From Klebsormidium nitens (lineage: Eukaryota; Streptophyta; Klebsormidiophyceae; Klebsormidiales; Klebsormidiaceae), in NCBI GenBank assembly GCA_000708835.1, contig DF237089.1:65118-129117 (forward strand): a stretch of 64,000 bases of DNA, read 5' to 3'. The stretch's first letter is position 1, and every line of letters starts with the position of its first letter. Positions 50,536 through 63,745 of the stretch are shown piece after piece. The position numbers and the translations under genes were made by a program. The notes under the pieces were generated by a model. The model saw only the letters and a program-made list of their open reading frames with translations, was not told the origin of the DNA and searched no databases.

Positions 50536-53500
50536 CTAGCGCGCATGAGATGCGTGGGCATCAAACACGAACCCCTCCGCCTCTTCAACCGCAACGATTC
50601 TGTCGTCGGAAATTTCCGCCTTCTCGTCTTCCGGCTCCTCAAACGACACGCGTCTCTGCCGACCGCTCACCCTCCGGACATAATTCCCCCCCGGGGGCAA
50701 AGAATGATTCAGCCGCTTCCAAACCGAGTCCATCGATTCGGTAGTTTCACCCGGTTTGTTTCGGGGCGATCCTTCCTCGGGACTCGGATTTACGCCCGGC
50801 GGATGCCCAACCGCAAAATGGACAGTCCGCGACCTTCCTAAATCGCCGCTGGTTCGTTCCAGTAATCCGGCCACGTCGCTCGTCCCCCGGGCGAGCCCCC
50901 GGGCGGGTCTTTCCCCCGGGAGCAGTTCCGCAGAGCTTCGCAAGCTTTTCAGCAGCCCCGACGCCTCGCTCTGCGCGCGCGCGGGCCCGCCGCGCGCGAC
51001 CGACGACACGCTGCTCATCAGGAACGCCGACGCGCCCAGCTGTTTCGGGGGGGCACTGAGCGCGGTCTGGATGCCCCCCGGACGGAGTGAGCGGCCAAAA
51101 GCCCCGGCCGAGACGTCATTTTCGGCCCGGAGCATGGGGGAGTTCATCGGGGTGAGGGGCATCAACCCCTGCTTGCGCAGCCGGATGCGGGTCACAATCC
51201 CCCGAGCATGGGCCTGGGGAAAACAAGGTTAGGGGTAAGTTTACGTGAAACGAAGCTCCGAATTTCGAAACCGCAGCGGAATAAGCGGGTTTGTGGTTGT
51301 TCTAGTCTGCAAATTTTGGGTCTTGAAAGCTCGCAGGTGAGCTCGTTTTCAATCAATGGGCCCTTTTCTCTTTGATGTCGGTGCATACACGTGTTGTCGA
51401 CAACGGGAGGGGTTGAGAAAGGCCGAATTATTCCTAGGCTCTCCTATTTGAACCCATCAGCCTTCATTTCGTGATTAAAACAAACTTAAACGGGCAATTT
51501 GTGAGATTCCGAGTGGGTCGGACGCAACTCATGAAGACTTCACGATGATGTAAGTGCCGACTGACGTCAGCCCTCAAACATCGTCTCAAGTCCGGCCCTC
51601 ACCTATAGGTCTCGATTTCATGTTGACTAGGCGTACGTTGACTAAATGAAAGCCCCCTATGGACGGGTAGGGCCTGGGGGTTAGGGTGGGTACGGGTGCG
51701 GAGCGGGTGTCATTTATCGGTTTAGGTTTTTAGGTTTGTTCGTTCCCCGAGCACTATCCTTAGTCAACATGCGCTTGGTCAACATGAAATCGAGAAGTAT
51801 CCCTCACCTGGATGGTCATGGCCGCAATGGCCTTGGAGACGGACATGGTCTTCATGATCTTGGCCGGGTCATGGTTCTTCTTCTTCTCCAGCGCCTGCAG
51901 CCTTTTGGGCAGCGCGTTGAAGAACTTGCGCCGTGGGGACTGCAGCTTGTTGTGCAACAGACGGCGCAGACGCTTCTCCGCTTGGTACTGCACAGGGGAA
52001 GCACATACGCATGTTTTGAAGGCTCTTACAACCAATCCCATCCACTTGCAAGCAGGCGTATCGACTTCGCTTGATCAGAGGAAAATCCTTCAGTCTAACG
52101 AGACATCGGAATTTATCAAAGCGGGAACCGTAAAAGGCCGCTGCACCTCTGTGAATCTTAAGGAATCTGATGGACATTCGAGAGCGTGTGGAAAGTAGAT
52201 AAAGAGAAAACAGCGCTTCGTCCAAGAGATGACTCGCTTTGAGTCGGCTCAACTTAACGACTTGAACGCCTTCTATGAAACCGAAGCACTTTCTAATATC
52301 TCTCACCCGGTATCTAAGTAGGTGGTTATCGACTTTCGCACTGGTGGAGAACGAAAAAGGGGTGCACTCACGTTCTTACAGAAATTAAAAACTGCCAGAA
52401 AGATGTTCGTGGAATCAGAAGCCAAGCAACGGTGCAGTGACTGGTCCGCAAGAAATAGTTGGCAACACCAAGGGCGCCACATCTGCGCTGTGATCTGTTC
52501 CCCGCCCGCTCACCTCGCACCACTGCGTGTTGAAAATGCTGGCCCCCAGCCTCTTGCTGTTCGCCGCCACAAACGCGATCGTCACCAGCGAATGCAGCAC
52601 CAGATCGTACGGCACCCCGCGGCTGAAGATGGGAATGTTCATTTTGCTCGCGAGCGGCAGGACCGCGCTCGGGCTCGGGCGCAGCGCGTTCTCGTCCGCG
52701 CGTTTCACCCCGAGGGGTTCCCCCAGGTCCGTCAGCAGCAGGTACAACTGCTCGGGGGTGATCCAACCGGTCGCGGTCGGGTCGTGCCGCGTCCACACCG
52801 CGTCGAACTTGCGGAGGACCACAGTGTTCACCACCCGGGAGTCCTGCGGGCGTCGGCCGAAACAAAGCTGGATCCCAAAAAGTGCCGATCTCGCAACAGC
52901 GCGGCGAAACGGTTAAAAGTGGATTATCTGGTTCATCTGGTTCACCTGTGTTTTCCTGAAACGTTCTCTCTCGTGCAAAAACGGCTAGTATTAGACAGCA
53001 AGATGATCACCAAAGATTGTGCGATTGGTCTGAACACTCTTCGCTCAGATGTGGATATTTCTTATACGACAGATATTTCCGGAAAAGGTTTTGCCAGGGA
53101 CATGTAGCACAAGGCACGAACCTTGACCGCCAATCTGGCGCCAGACAACGACGATGCACGTCGAATAGACAGCGGGTTTGAACAGAGTGAGGGAAACAAG
53201 GAAACGGGTCGCGATCCGCGCGCGCGCACCTCGTCCTCGACCTCGCTGAAGGCCTCGATGATGATGGCGATCACTAGGTTGAGCAGCACGAACTGGCCCA
53301 GCACCACGAACGTCACGAAGAACGGCACGGCCAGCCACGTGACGACCATGCAGTCGTGCATGATGAAGTTCCAGTTCTCGCCCGTCAGCATCTTGAACAT
53401 CACCAGCAGGCTGTACGGGAACGTCGTGAAGTTGATGAGTGACGTCATGGACTCCAGCGGCCCGTCGGGCGGCACGTGGCCGAAGAGCGCAACGCCGAAG

Positions 53501-56500
53501 ATGGCGAAGATGTACAGCTGGAGCAGGAGCAGGCTGCCGACGGAGTACAGGTTGGGCAGCGCGGACACCAGCGACTTGAGCAGCTTGTTCAACCCGTGGT
53601 GCGTCCTGCGCAGGGGGAATACAAGACGCTTTTCAGGACTGGGTTGTCAGAATTGAGCTTTCAAGGTCGAGTTTCAGGATCGATTTTCAGGACTAGGTTT
53701 GCAGATGGCTATTCAGGATTGAGTTCCAGGCTTGGGTTCTCAGGATTGCGTTTCCAGGGGTGGGTTTTCAAAAGCTTGAGCAGGTGGTCGGACTCTGTGG
53801 CCTTTTCTTGAGGTTCTTAGGTCTCTTGAGGTTCTTAGGTCGCTTTCTGGCCTGGGGAAGCGGCGAAGGAGTGAAAGAGGGCAGAGAGCAAAGAATCACT
53901 TGCAGAGGAAGCTCGGGTCTGAGTCCAATTGTTGTTGTGATTATACGGTCAGCTTTGAAGCCACCAAGTGTGTGTCATTCATATCTCTAATTTGATCCGT
54001 TTGCGTTAAAAGGAACACCTGCAAACAGTCTGCTTTTGCTTTGATCGGTCAAGGCGTCAAGCCTTTCGGGGTCGAGCCACTCGGCAATCCTTCAAGATGC
54101 TACTGATAAAAGGTTTCCAGCAATTCAAATGACAGCGGCGGCAGTAGTAAATGCGGGAACATCAATAGGCAGAATTCCAGAGGGTTCACAGCGCCCGTGC
54201 CGGTTTGAAATTTTGCACAAATTGAATCGTCTCGCGGCGGCTTGCCTGGCCAGCTTGAGCATTCTGAGCACCCGGAAGCACCGCACGAGCGGCGCGCCCG
54301 GCCGCGCGCCCATGGCCTCCCCGGTGAAGGTCATGACTAGAATCACCAGGTCAAATAAGTTCCACCGGTGCTGGAAAAACTGGCGGACGCCCAACCCGAG
54401 CAGTTTCGCGGCGACCTCCGCCGAGAACACCCCCGCGAAGATCCAGCCGGAGTACCGCGCGAGCGCGCGCGTGCGCGCGCCGGGGGGCACCTCTTGCGTG
54501 CACAGGATGACCAGGTTCAGCGCAATCGCGGCCGCGAACGCGCGGTCGAAGTACGGGTGCTGGACCAGGTTGAAGAAGGACGCGCGCAGCGCGCGCGCGG
54601 GGGAGCGCTTCGCGGGCGGGCGCAGCGCGGCGTGCGAGCGCATTTTCTCGATGGCCTTTTGGGTCTCGACCCACTCTTGCTGCATGGGGGTGAGGCCCTC
54701 GATCTCTTTGTCCTTCTTAATGTTGCCGAAGCTCTCGATGACGATACCTGCGTAGGAAGGGGCTCCAGAGATCAGGAAGCTGGGCTGACGGTGGCAAGCT
54801 GCAAAGATGGTAACGGGAAGACAGATACTCCTGCGTTGTGAGCGCTTGCCTGTACCACCAGACCCATGATTGGCAAAGCGGAAACATTTCTTGGGCGGGG
54901 AAAGATCCAAAAAAACGTCACCACAGCCACATAACAGCTGTGCTTGACATAAGCGTAATAAAAGCAAACGATTCGGGGTCGTAGTTGACTCTGAAGCAAC
55001 CATTCTAAGTTCCGTTCTGCATACGAAGCGTTGTAAAGATATCCGATTGGGCTGCGTCCGCTCACCTACGAAGAGGTTGATGAGGAAGAGCGAGCCGATG
55101 GCGATGAATGCGATAAAGAAGAGCGACGCGTAGGGCCGGTAGTTGAGGATCGGCGCGTGGTCGATGGCCACGCTGTCCATTCCCGGGTACATCAGGTAGT
55201 TGGCATTCTCCGTCGTGCTCAGCTCGAAAAGAGTCAAAGCAGAAGCGCCCAGGTTGTCAAACGTGTAGGGCACCGAATTGACCCACCTGGATCCGAGCAA
55301 CGGGGAAATCAACGTTCAACCAATTTCGACTTGTCAGCTTTAGAGCTTTGTGAGTCTGTTTGCACGGATCTGGAGGGAAGTCGGATCAGCTTCTCGAAAG
55401 GAACAGGGATTGGATCTCGATCACTCGGAACAAACATCTGATGAGGACAATGAGACGGTTTTCAAAAGCCTTTAGTCATCATAAGGCAGGAGTTGGTAAG
55501 AAGAACAAGGTATCAATGGCTTACACGCTAAGATCAACACGGTGGCAACGCTTACACGCCCAAGCATATAGGAAACTGACAATCAAGATGACCGGCATGA
55601 AAACAGTCGGGATCTTCAGATGTTCTTTGAAAAGCTGAGAGCGACCCTGTCGAGATCACGACGCGAGATTGAATGATTGAGAGGCACTCAAAATCTGGTG
55701 TGACGTCAGCGGGCTTACTCGCGCGTTTTATTGTACGCGTCCACGCCCGCGCAGTCCGCGCGCAGTTGGACGTCCGGGTCGGTGCACATGGAAAAGGCGC
55801 CGCCGAAGATCTGGACCCCCAGCGTGGCGAACACCAAAAAGATGACGGCGCCAATCATTACCACGCTCGTGCTCGCGCGGAACGCGCCCAGCAGGGCCGC
55901 GGCCACCATCTGCAGCCACGTGGAGAACCTTATCAGCCGAGGGGCGGCTTAACTGATCACCATAGCACTGCGAGACTGGAAACGCGAGGAGCTGAAGCCG
56001 TCGTTGAGGTAATTAGAAGCGGCTTGATACTAAGGAGAGGTTGCGGACCGCGAGAAAGACAGGAGAAGCTCCACAGGATTCATTCACCAGTACAGGCCTC
56101 ATTGGAGCTGCCTCAATCTTTCTTGATCTTAACTGATATCTGAAGCTTCATTACTGTGCTTGCAAAACCTCCGACTTGCCAGGAGACAATGCTTGCAAAC
56201 TATCCTTGCGTTTCATATTGCAAGGATATGTCTTTCGAGGACCCATGAGGGCCCCTCAGAGCTGAGGATTCCAGGTCCTCTTCAACAATTGAAACTTGCC
56301 CGGTGACCTCTTCTTCGGCGACCACTCACCCTGAGCCCCGGGGCGGTCTGCGCCAGCCTCAGCGCCCGGAAGACTCGGAAGACGTGCAGCAGCGGCCACC
56401 GGTTCTTCGCCGCGACGCTGATGAGAGTGGTCAACGTACAAAGCGCGTCCAGAACGTTCCAGGGATCCCTCAGATACGCACCCGGCTCAAAGAGGACGCC

Positions 56501-59500
56501 CAACTGCAATTTCAGCGAGGGCTTCAGAGCGGAGGATGGAGCGATTGGTAAACTCAAGCCTGGAGTGCAAATGGTCACCCTAGGAAAGGCCTTAAGAGGA
56601 GGGCAAAATTGAATCCCTAGTAAGACCGAGATGGACCTCTGAGTAGCAGCCAAACTAGGTATCTACCACCGATTGTAGCGTGATCTACCGTGAAGCTAGC
56701 AGCAGACATAAGAGGACCGGAAGCAAAGCAAAACTTGGAGAAGCCGTCTGCACTGCAGGCTTCCGAGTGAAAGCTTTTTCGAAGACTAGATGAATGCTCC
56801 CTTTTCCTATCATATCCGCTTTCAAAGACCTAACCTTATACCTCAGCGCAGCGCCTCAGCCGTTCCTCGATTGAAAATCAATGCTGTGAGTTGCAGATCG
56901 ATCTGAAGGATCCGGGGCCTCTATTTTGATGAAGCATTTGGCAGCTTGCCCCTAAAACTACCAAGAACGACCCGCCTCACCGCCGTCATCTTGAGCAGCA
57001 CCTCGGTCGTGAAAAGCGCCGCAAACACAGCGTCCATCAGAACGATCGCCCTCCACTCGCGGCCGCCCTCGCGCATGGTCGGCCGGTCAGCCATCAGGAT
57101 GAAAGTGCTCACAACCACGACAGCTGGCACCAGCCTCGTGAACCGCTTATCTACAATGAGCTGGTGAATCTTTATCCGGAGGGGGTGCTGGTCCTTGAGT
57201 AGGAAGAAGGCTTTGCTCGACCCCCTGCGGAGAGGGCCCTTCTCCCTGCCACGTGTCGCCTTTCTGGCCAGGATCGTGATGGGGTCCGAGCGCAGGTGTA
57301 AAGAAGGGATGTGGGCGAACGACAGGTGGCGCGCGAGCGACGGTTTCTTCAGCGGCCGCTGATCGATCAGACGGATCAGACTCTTCCACTGCACTTTCGG
57401 TTTCATGAGAGCGGTGATGCTCAGCCTCCGAGTCAGCCTCCGCTTCTCCGTCGCCTTTGTGTGGCCTCCCTTCGCCGGGCGGAGCATGATGTGCGGCGAA
57501 GACGCGCTCCGCTGCAGCGCGCGCGCGCCCTTCCCGTCGGCTGACGTCACCTTCGCTCCCGGCATGTGCAGTCGGGGCAGGTTGGGAACCGGCAATATTT
57601 CCATTTTTGACACTTCGCCTGACGGGGGCGGTGACACCACCTTCTGAAAGGAAACAGTGTTAAGTCCCGCTACGAACCGAGCCGTCCGCTGCTTCCGTCC
57701 CCGAAGGCCCCTCGGAACGGCGGAACTGGGGGGATCCTCGGGAAGATCTCCCGAGCCCGATGATGACGCGGGCTCGTCTGATTGCGGCGTCACCCGAGAG
57801 GAGTTGGGGAAACTTTCGGCGTCCAGGTCAAGGGCGCTGTCAGACTGCCCCGTCAAAAGAGACGACGCAGCACGGGGGGAGAGCGAGTCGACCCCGTTTT
57901 GCCCCTCGGTTGAAAACCCGGGCCCCCCCTTTCGCCCCTTCAAGCGGCTCCCCGCTCGCCACGTGGCGCTGAGGTCCATGGGCTTCGCCAGGTCGATGCC
58001 CAGCTTGGCGCACGCGGCGAGCGCGGCCGCCGATGACGACGTCATGCCTTCCTGCGATGACGTCATCCTTGACTTGCGCCGCTCGTGGCCGGCCGCGAGC
58101 TGCGGCAAAGCGTTCGCGAGCGCGCTCTTGTCTTCCGGCCGGAACCGCGTGTGATTTCCTTTCCGCTCGCTTTTACCTTCTTTTATGATTCTAGCCAAGT
58201 CCCCCGGGTCAAACCGGGCGCTGGCTTGGGGGCTGATGGGAGGGGTGGCGGCCAGAGAATTCAGTCCGGTGTTTAGGGGGGTGCTTCCGGCGGAATCGAA
58301 CACTTCAGGGTCGATGGGGAGGCCACGGAGCGAAGCCGACAACGGGAACGCTAGCTGCATCTCATTCTTGACTTTTGATTTCGCGTCTTTAGCCGCTGCT
58401 GACGTCGGACTTGGGGGCTCGGGTGGCGAAAGAAGGTCACGAGCCGCGTCAGCCGCGGCCGGCTTGTGCGCGCTCTGGTCGCGGATGCGCCGCAGAAACG
58501 CGCGCGGAGACAACATGGTCGCGAGGGTTTTGGGGGAGATCGGCTCGCTCACGTCGGCGCTCTTGCCGCGGAGGAGGTTGTTAGTGGAGCGCATCTTGTG
58601 CGCGCGCGCGCGAAAGCGCGCCATCTTCTGCTTGAGGGCCATGCCTGCGGGGTGACATTAGGGTAGTCGGATGAGAAACGATAAGGTAGCTTTGAGAAAA
58701 GGTCAAGGAGTTGCTTGCGACTCAACTATGTTGACGTTGACTTCTCCCTTTAAGTGAGTGAGCTATGAGCCTCTTGTACAAACTGAGACCATACGCTTTT
58801 CGTTACATTACAGAACGTGAAGGCGACGACTAAGAAGGCACGGGTTATGTGAGCTGCTTTTGTGCTTATACAAGACGAGTTTTGTGGTCAGCTTTTTAGG
58901 AGTCCTGTCTACGGCACTCATCGCGTGACCTTTCCTGTTTCCTGCAGCCAATAACCAGGAGCTTTACCAAACAGTAGGGTTATGAGTATCTGACGGTGCG
59001 ACTACGGATCGCTCTGAAAACTCCCCTGTAAAAAGCCATACTTTCGGGTAGATTGTCCCCAATTCCCTCATCATCAACCATCTGAGACAGGTTCCTGCGA
59101 TGCGACATGACGTCATCCTTCAATTTAAAGCCAGCCCATGTTGAAATATTGTGCGGGCGCGCTTACCCGCGGAGAGAAACTTCTTCCGAAGCTCTCCGCT
59201 GAGGAGCTGCTCCCGCTGGGTGTTCTCCTCGAACGACTCGATAAGAATGGCCAGCAGCAGGTTCAGCAGGATCGTTCCGCCGGCCACGTGTACGAAGATG
59301 ACGTAGGGCGCCGCCCACCAGCCGATGCCGCGGACCGCGGACGCAAGCACGTCGTTCCAGTTGTAGTTTGCAATCACCTGACACGTCGAGCTTTCTAAGC
59401 TTTGAGTGCGTGGCCAGTTGTTTTAGCAGACGCTATCTTGAATCACAATGGTTTTGACTTTGTCATGGATCAGTCACGGAGCCCTGCTTTCTGACGAAAG

Positions 59501-62500
59501 GCCCGAACATGGTCTTTACGTGACACCCAAACCCACGGTATTGCAAATGGCAGTAGTTTTCAGATCCGAGCATAATGAAGCAAACATGTCGTCTGCTCGG
59601 CAGACTCGTATATGTTGATGAGCATAAGACAACTCGTTAGACTGTTTCTCATGGGAAAGAAGGGCAGATTTCTCTGCTTATTTGCTAACCGAAGAAAGTA
59701 AATGGTACACAAATGTAATCCGACAGCTTGTTGGCAAATCGCGGTCATCACCTGGAAGGTGGTAAGGCATGCCCAGAAGAAGTTGTCGTAATTGGAGCGC
59801 GGCTCGCCGTCCGGGAAGCTGAGCTTGCCCGCCAGGATCTGCATCCCCAGCAGCGCGCTAACTAGGATGAAGAGCAGCAGCAGGAACGCGAACGGGCGCA
59901 CCGCGCGCAGCGCGCTGAAGACGGACGACAGGAAGATGGCCAGCGACGGCCACTGGCCCGCCAGCTGGAAGACCCGCAAAACGCGGAACGTGCGCATGGA
60001 CGCCACGTTGTGGATGACGCGGCCGCTCGTGCCGAAGTCGACGAGCGCCATGACGAACATCGCGCCGTCGAAGGCGGTGAACGGGTCGCGGCAGAAGGGC
60101 ACCGGGCCGTGCGCGAGCGCGCGCAGGCTGGTCTCCAGCAGGAACACGATCGTGCACGCCTGCGGGGGAGAGCTTTCTCTTTTGGTTTGTCATATTGAAA
60201 AGAACGGCGTTTCTAAGACAGAAGTCGTGAGCTTCCAGTTCCGGCGTTTTACCCGCTCTGCTCAGAGCAGGTGATTAGAGAGTGCGGTTGTCTAAAGATC
60301 ATCTCTTCCGAAAGCTGGTCCGAGCGGCAGAGCCTGAGTTCGCCAAGTCCGGAGACAGAAGAACGCAAAAGGAGCAGCTGAAAGGCCCAATGGCCTGCTC
60401 GGGTGAAAGACTGAATGAGCAAAATTCAGCGGATTTGAGGGAATGTAAATTCGTTGCGATCAAAGCAGGACGTTGAGCACTCACGAGGTCAACTCCGTTG
60501 ATCGCGCTTCGCAGCTTGCGCGGCGCGCCCTCGTAGCGCAGCGCGAGCACCAGCAGATTGAAAACCACCACCAGAATGAAGCCGATGTCGACTCGCGGCC
60601 GCGCTAACGTCACCCGCAAATCCCTCCGCATTCTCCGCCACTTTCTCCGCACCAAGAACAGCCGGTGCCGGATCCGATGCTTCCACGACACTCGCTCCTC
60701 GATTGTTTCGGTCTCCTCTAGTTCGTCCGTTTGCCGGAAGTGGGAGGAGTAGGAGGGGGTCCCGGGAGCAAGTTGGTCGTGCGCGTTTGCAATCGACTTC
60801 GACGACAAGGACTTTTGGCTAGACTTTCGAAAGCGCTGTCGAAAGCTGTCGAAGGCCTGCTTGGGCGAGCGCAGCGCGTTCCACAAGGGACTCCTCGGGG
60901 GATGCCGGGGCGTGCTGTTGAGGGCCTGCGAGAGACCGGGGCAAAGCACTGAACACTTTGAAGATTTCTGCGCCTTTCAAATCTTCTGCATGCCCGTCGA
61001 TTGACCAAGTTTTGGACACCGGTCCAATCAACATGATCAAAATATGTGTGGACTTCTTTTCGATCAGATTCAAAAGCGTACCACCAGAATAGACAGAGGA
61101 TTTATAGCTTATTCATAATAGCAACTCACAATCAAGACCCTGGAGCAGAAGATGATTGAAGTGTAGAATTTCTGGGTGGCTACCGTTTGCTCACCCGTGT
61201 TTCGATGCGCATCCGCCTCATGTTTTCCGCCTTGACGTGTTCCTCTTGCTTCCGCTTCTTGAAGTTGTCGTACACAACGGCAAGGGCCAAGTTCATGATA
61301 GCGAAAGCACCTGGGATGCAGGCGTGGCAAAAGATTCGGAAAAGCTCTTATGAAAGGCTTGGAGTGCATTCATTGGCGCACTCCTGCCCTTCACCTTGCG
61401 ATAGTGCTCTGTACTCAGAAGCCATTGCTGTATTGGCTTCTTTGATGCAGGAAGTAAAAACAATCGGCGGCCAACTTCTGGCTTGAGATGAGCATGTTTC
61501 GGTGGTCAAGGAGCGACTCTGGAAGCAGAGGGTCTAAGGGATGAATTCATTTGGAAGCTCTTGGTTCCCTTGATTGAAAGGGTCAAGCACATTTTGAATC
61601 TTATGAAAAGAATACACGATATCATGGGACAACTCAGAAGTCAAAGAAGCGCCCCGTTTATCCAGAGATTTACTCAAAGGAATGTTGATGTCGTTCAAGA
61701 AGCGTATTGCAATCGGAATGGTCTGTGCCATGTGCCTCAGGAATGCCTGCAAAGCAATCTAACGTCAAGATTAAAAGAAGGACGATTGCCTAACCGAACG
61801 GAAACGGCCGGCCTCACCAAAGACCACCACGGTAATCCAGTAGAACACCGCCCAGACGCCCTCCGCCTCCACTGTTGCGTACATGTTATCGGACCAGCCC
61901 TCGAGCGAGATCGCCTCGAACAGGACAATCGCCGCGCGCGGCAGGTTCGAGAATGACGTCAGGTTTTCGCAGGGCCAGTGGCCAGTGTGCTCGCAGGAGG
62001 TGCCCGGGGGACACATGTGCGCCCAGGGCTTGTCCTGGCCGCTGCACCGCCGGCCGTCGGTGAAAGCCCCTGAGGCGTCCACGCACTGGCGGTCGAGGGA
62101 TCCCCCGAAAAGCTGCACGCCCATGATGCCTGCAAGGTCGAAGGAGGGGGAATTTGGTGCTTCGTTTGATGCACAGATGCTGCGTTCCTTAAGAGCCTCA
62201 GGGCTGGTCGAGCCGAGTTGTCAGGAAGCGAAAGGCTCGGAAAAGATACAACAGACGAGACACGCCGAGACATCCTGCGGGACATAGTGCATAATTAGAC
62301 GAAATAGGGCTTATGAAGTGACGGAACGAGGACGTGCTTGATAGTTGCCGGAAACCGACTTTTTCGTAAAGTGTCGGCAAATGCCAGAAAAAGGAGAGCC
62401 GGGAAAAGGGGCACTGACCGAAGAAGGTGAGGAAGAAGCAGAGGAGGAGCGAGACGTTCCCGAGGCGCGGCAGGGAGCTGAAGACTGTCCCCACCAGCAC

Positions 62501-63745
62501 GCGCATGGTGGGGGACGCGCTCACGGTGCGCAGCGGCCGCAGCACGCGCACAACGCGCAGCACGCGCAGGAAGCCGAGCGGTAGGGCGCGGCCGCCGGTC
62601 GGGAGCTGCAGGGAGGGTTTGGAGGGTCCCCGGTTGATCGACGTCTCAATGCAACGTTCTCAGGGTTTGCGAAGTCATCCGATTCAACATTAGAACAAGA
62701 AGGTGCGGTGTGAAGGAGAAGTTGCGGGTGGAAGCATCGTACTCAAAGCGCCTGACCGTTCATACGATGCTAAGCGATTTGAACTTCCTTCCAGCGCTAT
62801 CGGCTTATCTTGGAATAATAGTTGGACGCTTCTGATTTGATCGAAAAGAAGCGAACGGAGAACGGTCCAGGGTCAGCAAAAGGGGGCTCAAGGGGTCAGG
62901 GTTTATGGCTCACTTCTCAAGGGAAAGTTCACCACACAGTGACCCTATAGGAGTGGTAGAGGGAGCTACAACTATCTGACCAAGGCTCAAACGAAAACTT
63001 TTTCTTTCTTCTGTATCGGTTCTGGGGGCGGCTCTTACCAGCACGACCAAGCTGGCCCATGTGAGAATGAAGTCCAGCACGTTGAGAGGGGACCGCAGGT
63101 ACGCCGTCGGGTTGAGAAGGAAGCCGTATGCGACGATCTGTGACAAAGAACAGGCCCCGGTAAGGAAAGACGCGGACAAGTAATGTCAAGCGGCCTGTGG
63201 AGAACCAATTTTGTCCGCCTGGCCTTCGCTCCTTGACAAGTCAAGACCGGATGCCGCGTTCTCGGAGATACGTTTTCCCAGCCTTGACAATTGGCTGGTT
63301 TTGTTGGCTGGTTCTCTGAGCCCACACTCAGTAAGTTCAACAACGTACCTTCTGATCAACTCAAACATAGATCAGTCTCCCGAAAGTCACAATCAATACG
63401 ACTCACATTGTCGGCTTACGTTTTCAGATCCAAAGAATGCAGGGCAAACATTCCCGACGCAAACAGGTCACGTCGGCCGGTTTCGAAATTTTGCGGGGCG
63501 CTGACCTTGAGGCCCATTTCGAGGAAGAAGACGGCAATGAAGCCGATGTCGATGCGGCGCACGAGCATGTTTCGGTGCGACGTCTCCGCCTGCGTGGGGC
63601 TGTATGTGGCCATGTCGACGCAGCTGCCCAAAATGCACACCAGCATCACGTGGCTGAAGAACCGGTGCTCCACCACGCGCCGGCAGAGCATGCGGAACGG
63701 GTTGGTCGCCTCCAGGAAGAACAGGCTCTTGCTGAAGTCCTCCGT
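50536..63745 (-). CDS. CAV: Four-domain voltage-gated Ca2+ channel alpha-1 subunit (N-terminus outside window)
   Basis: Pore-forming plasma- or flagellar-membrane channel with four repeats of six segments. Exons in gene order: 63745-63506, 63137-63039, 62605-62419, 62129-61818, 61310-61195, 60925-60485, 60159-59752, 59377-59167, 58644-56981, 56503-56330, 55909-55719, 55286-55066, 54747-54246, 53605-53230, 52843-52514, 51987-51808, 51213-50536; 2109 aa visible, phases continuous. Domain I, 1-300: S4 LRVLRVVRVLRPLR, filter SLEGW. Domain II, 430-665: S4 RTFRVLRVF, filter ANYNW. A linker of ~450 residues follows, Ser/Arg-rich. Domain III, 1165-1425: S4 FRVFRALRL, filter TTENA. Domain IV, 1480-1715: S4 RCFRVLRMLKLAR, filter TGENW. 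The cytoplasmic tail has an EF-hand-like segment (FDAVWTRHDPTATGWITPEQ, cf. Cav DPAATGRI) and an IQ motif (MTIQAHARGIVTRIRLRK). The intron after domain IV S4 has a GC donor. The last 200 residues are disordered. Animal Nav and NALCN fit less well because of the tail. Confidence 0.94.
53606..54245. repeat. Repeat-rich intron of the calcium channel gene
   Basis: This 640-base intron contains two exact adjacent copies of TCTTGAGGTTCTTAGGTC (53806-53823 and 53824-53841). To their left, about 53630-53770, is a degenerate series of TTCAGGA(C/T)TGGGTT-like units spaced by roughly 15-25 bases. This looks like simple expansion within non-coding sequence. Confidence 0.75.

Noticed and set aside
51660-51720. 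Telomere-like GGGTTAGGG words (also near 34245)
   Set aside because: Single scattered words inside introns, not a tandem array.
54140-55030. Plus-strand frames of 150-200 codons opposite the calcium channel
   Set aside because: Antisense shadows of the GC-rich exons of domains III and IV; the minus strand gives clear channel motifs with correct splice phases.
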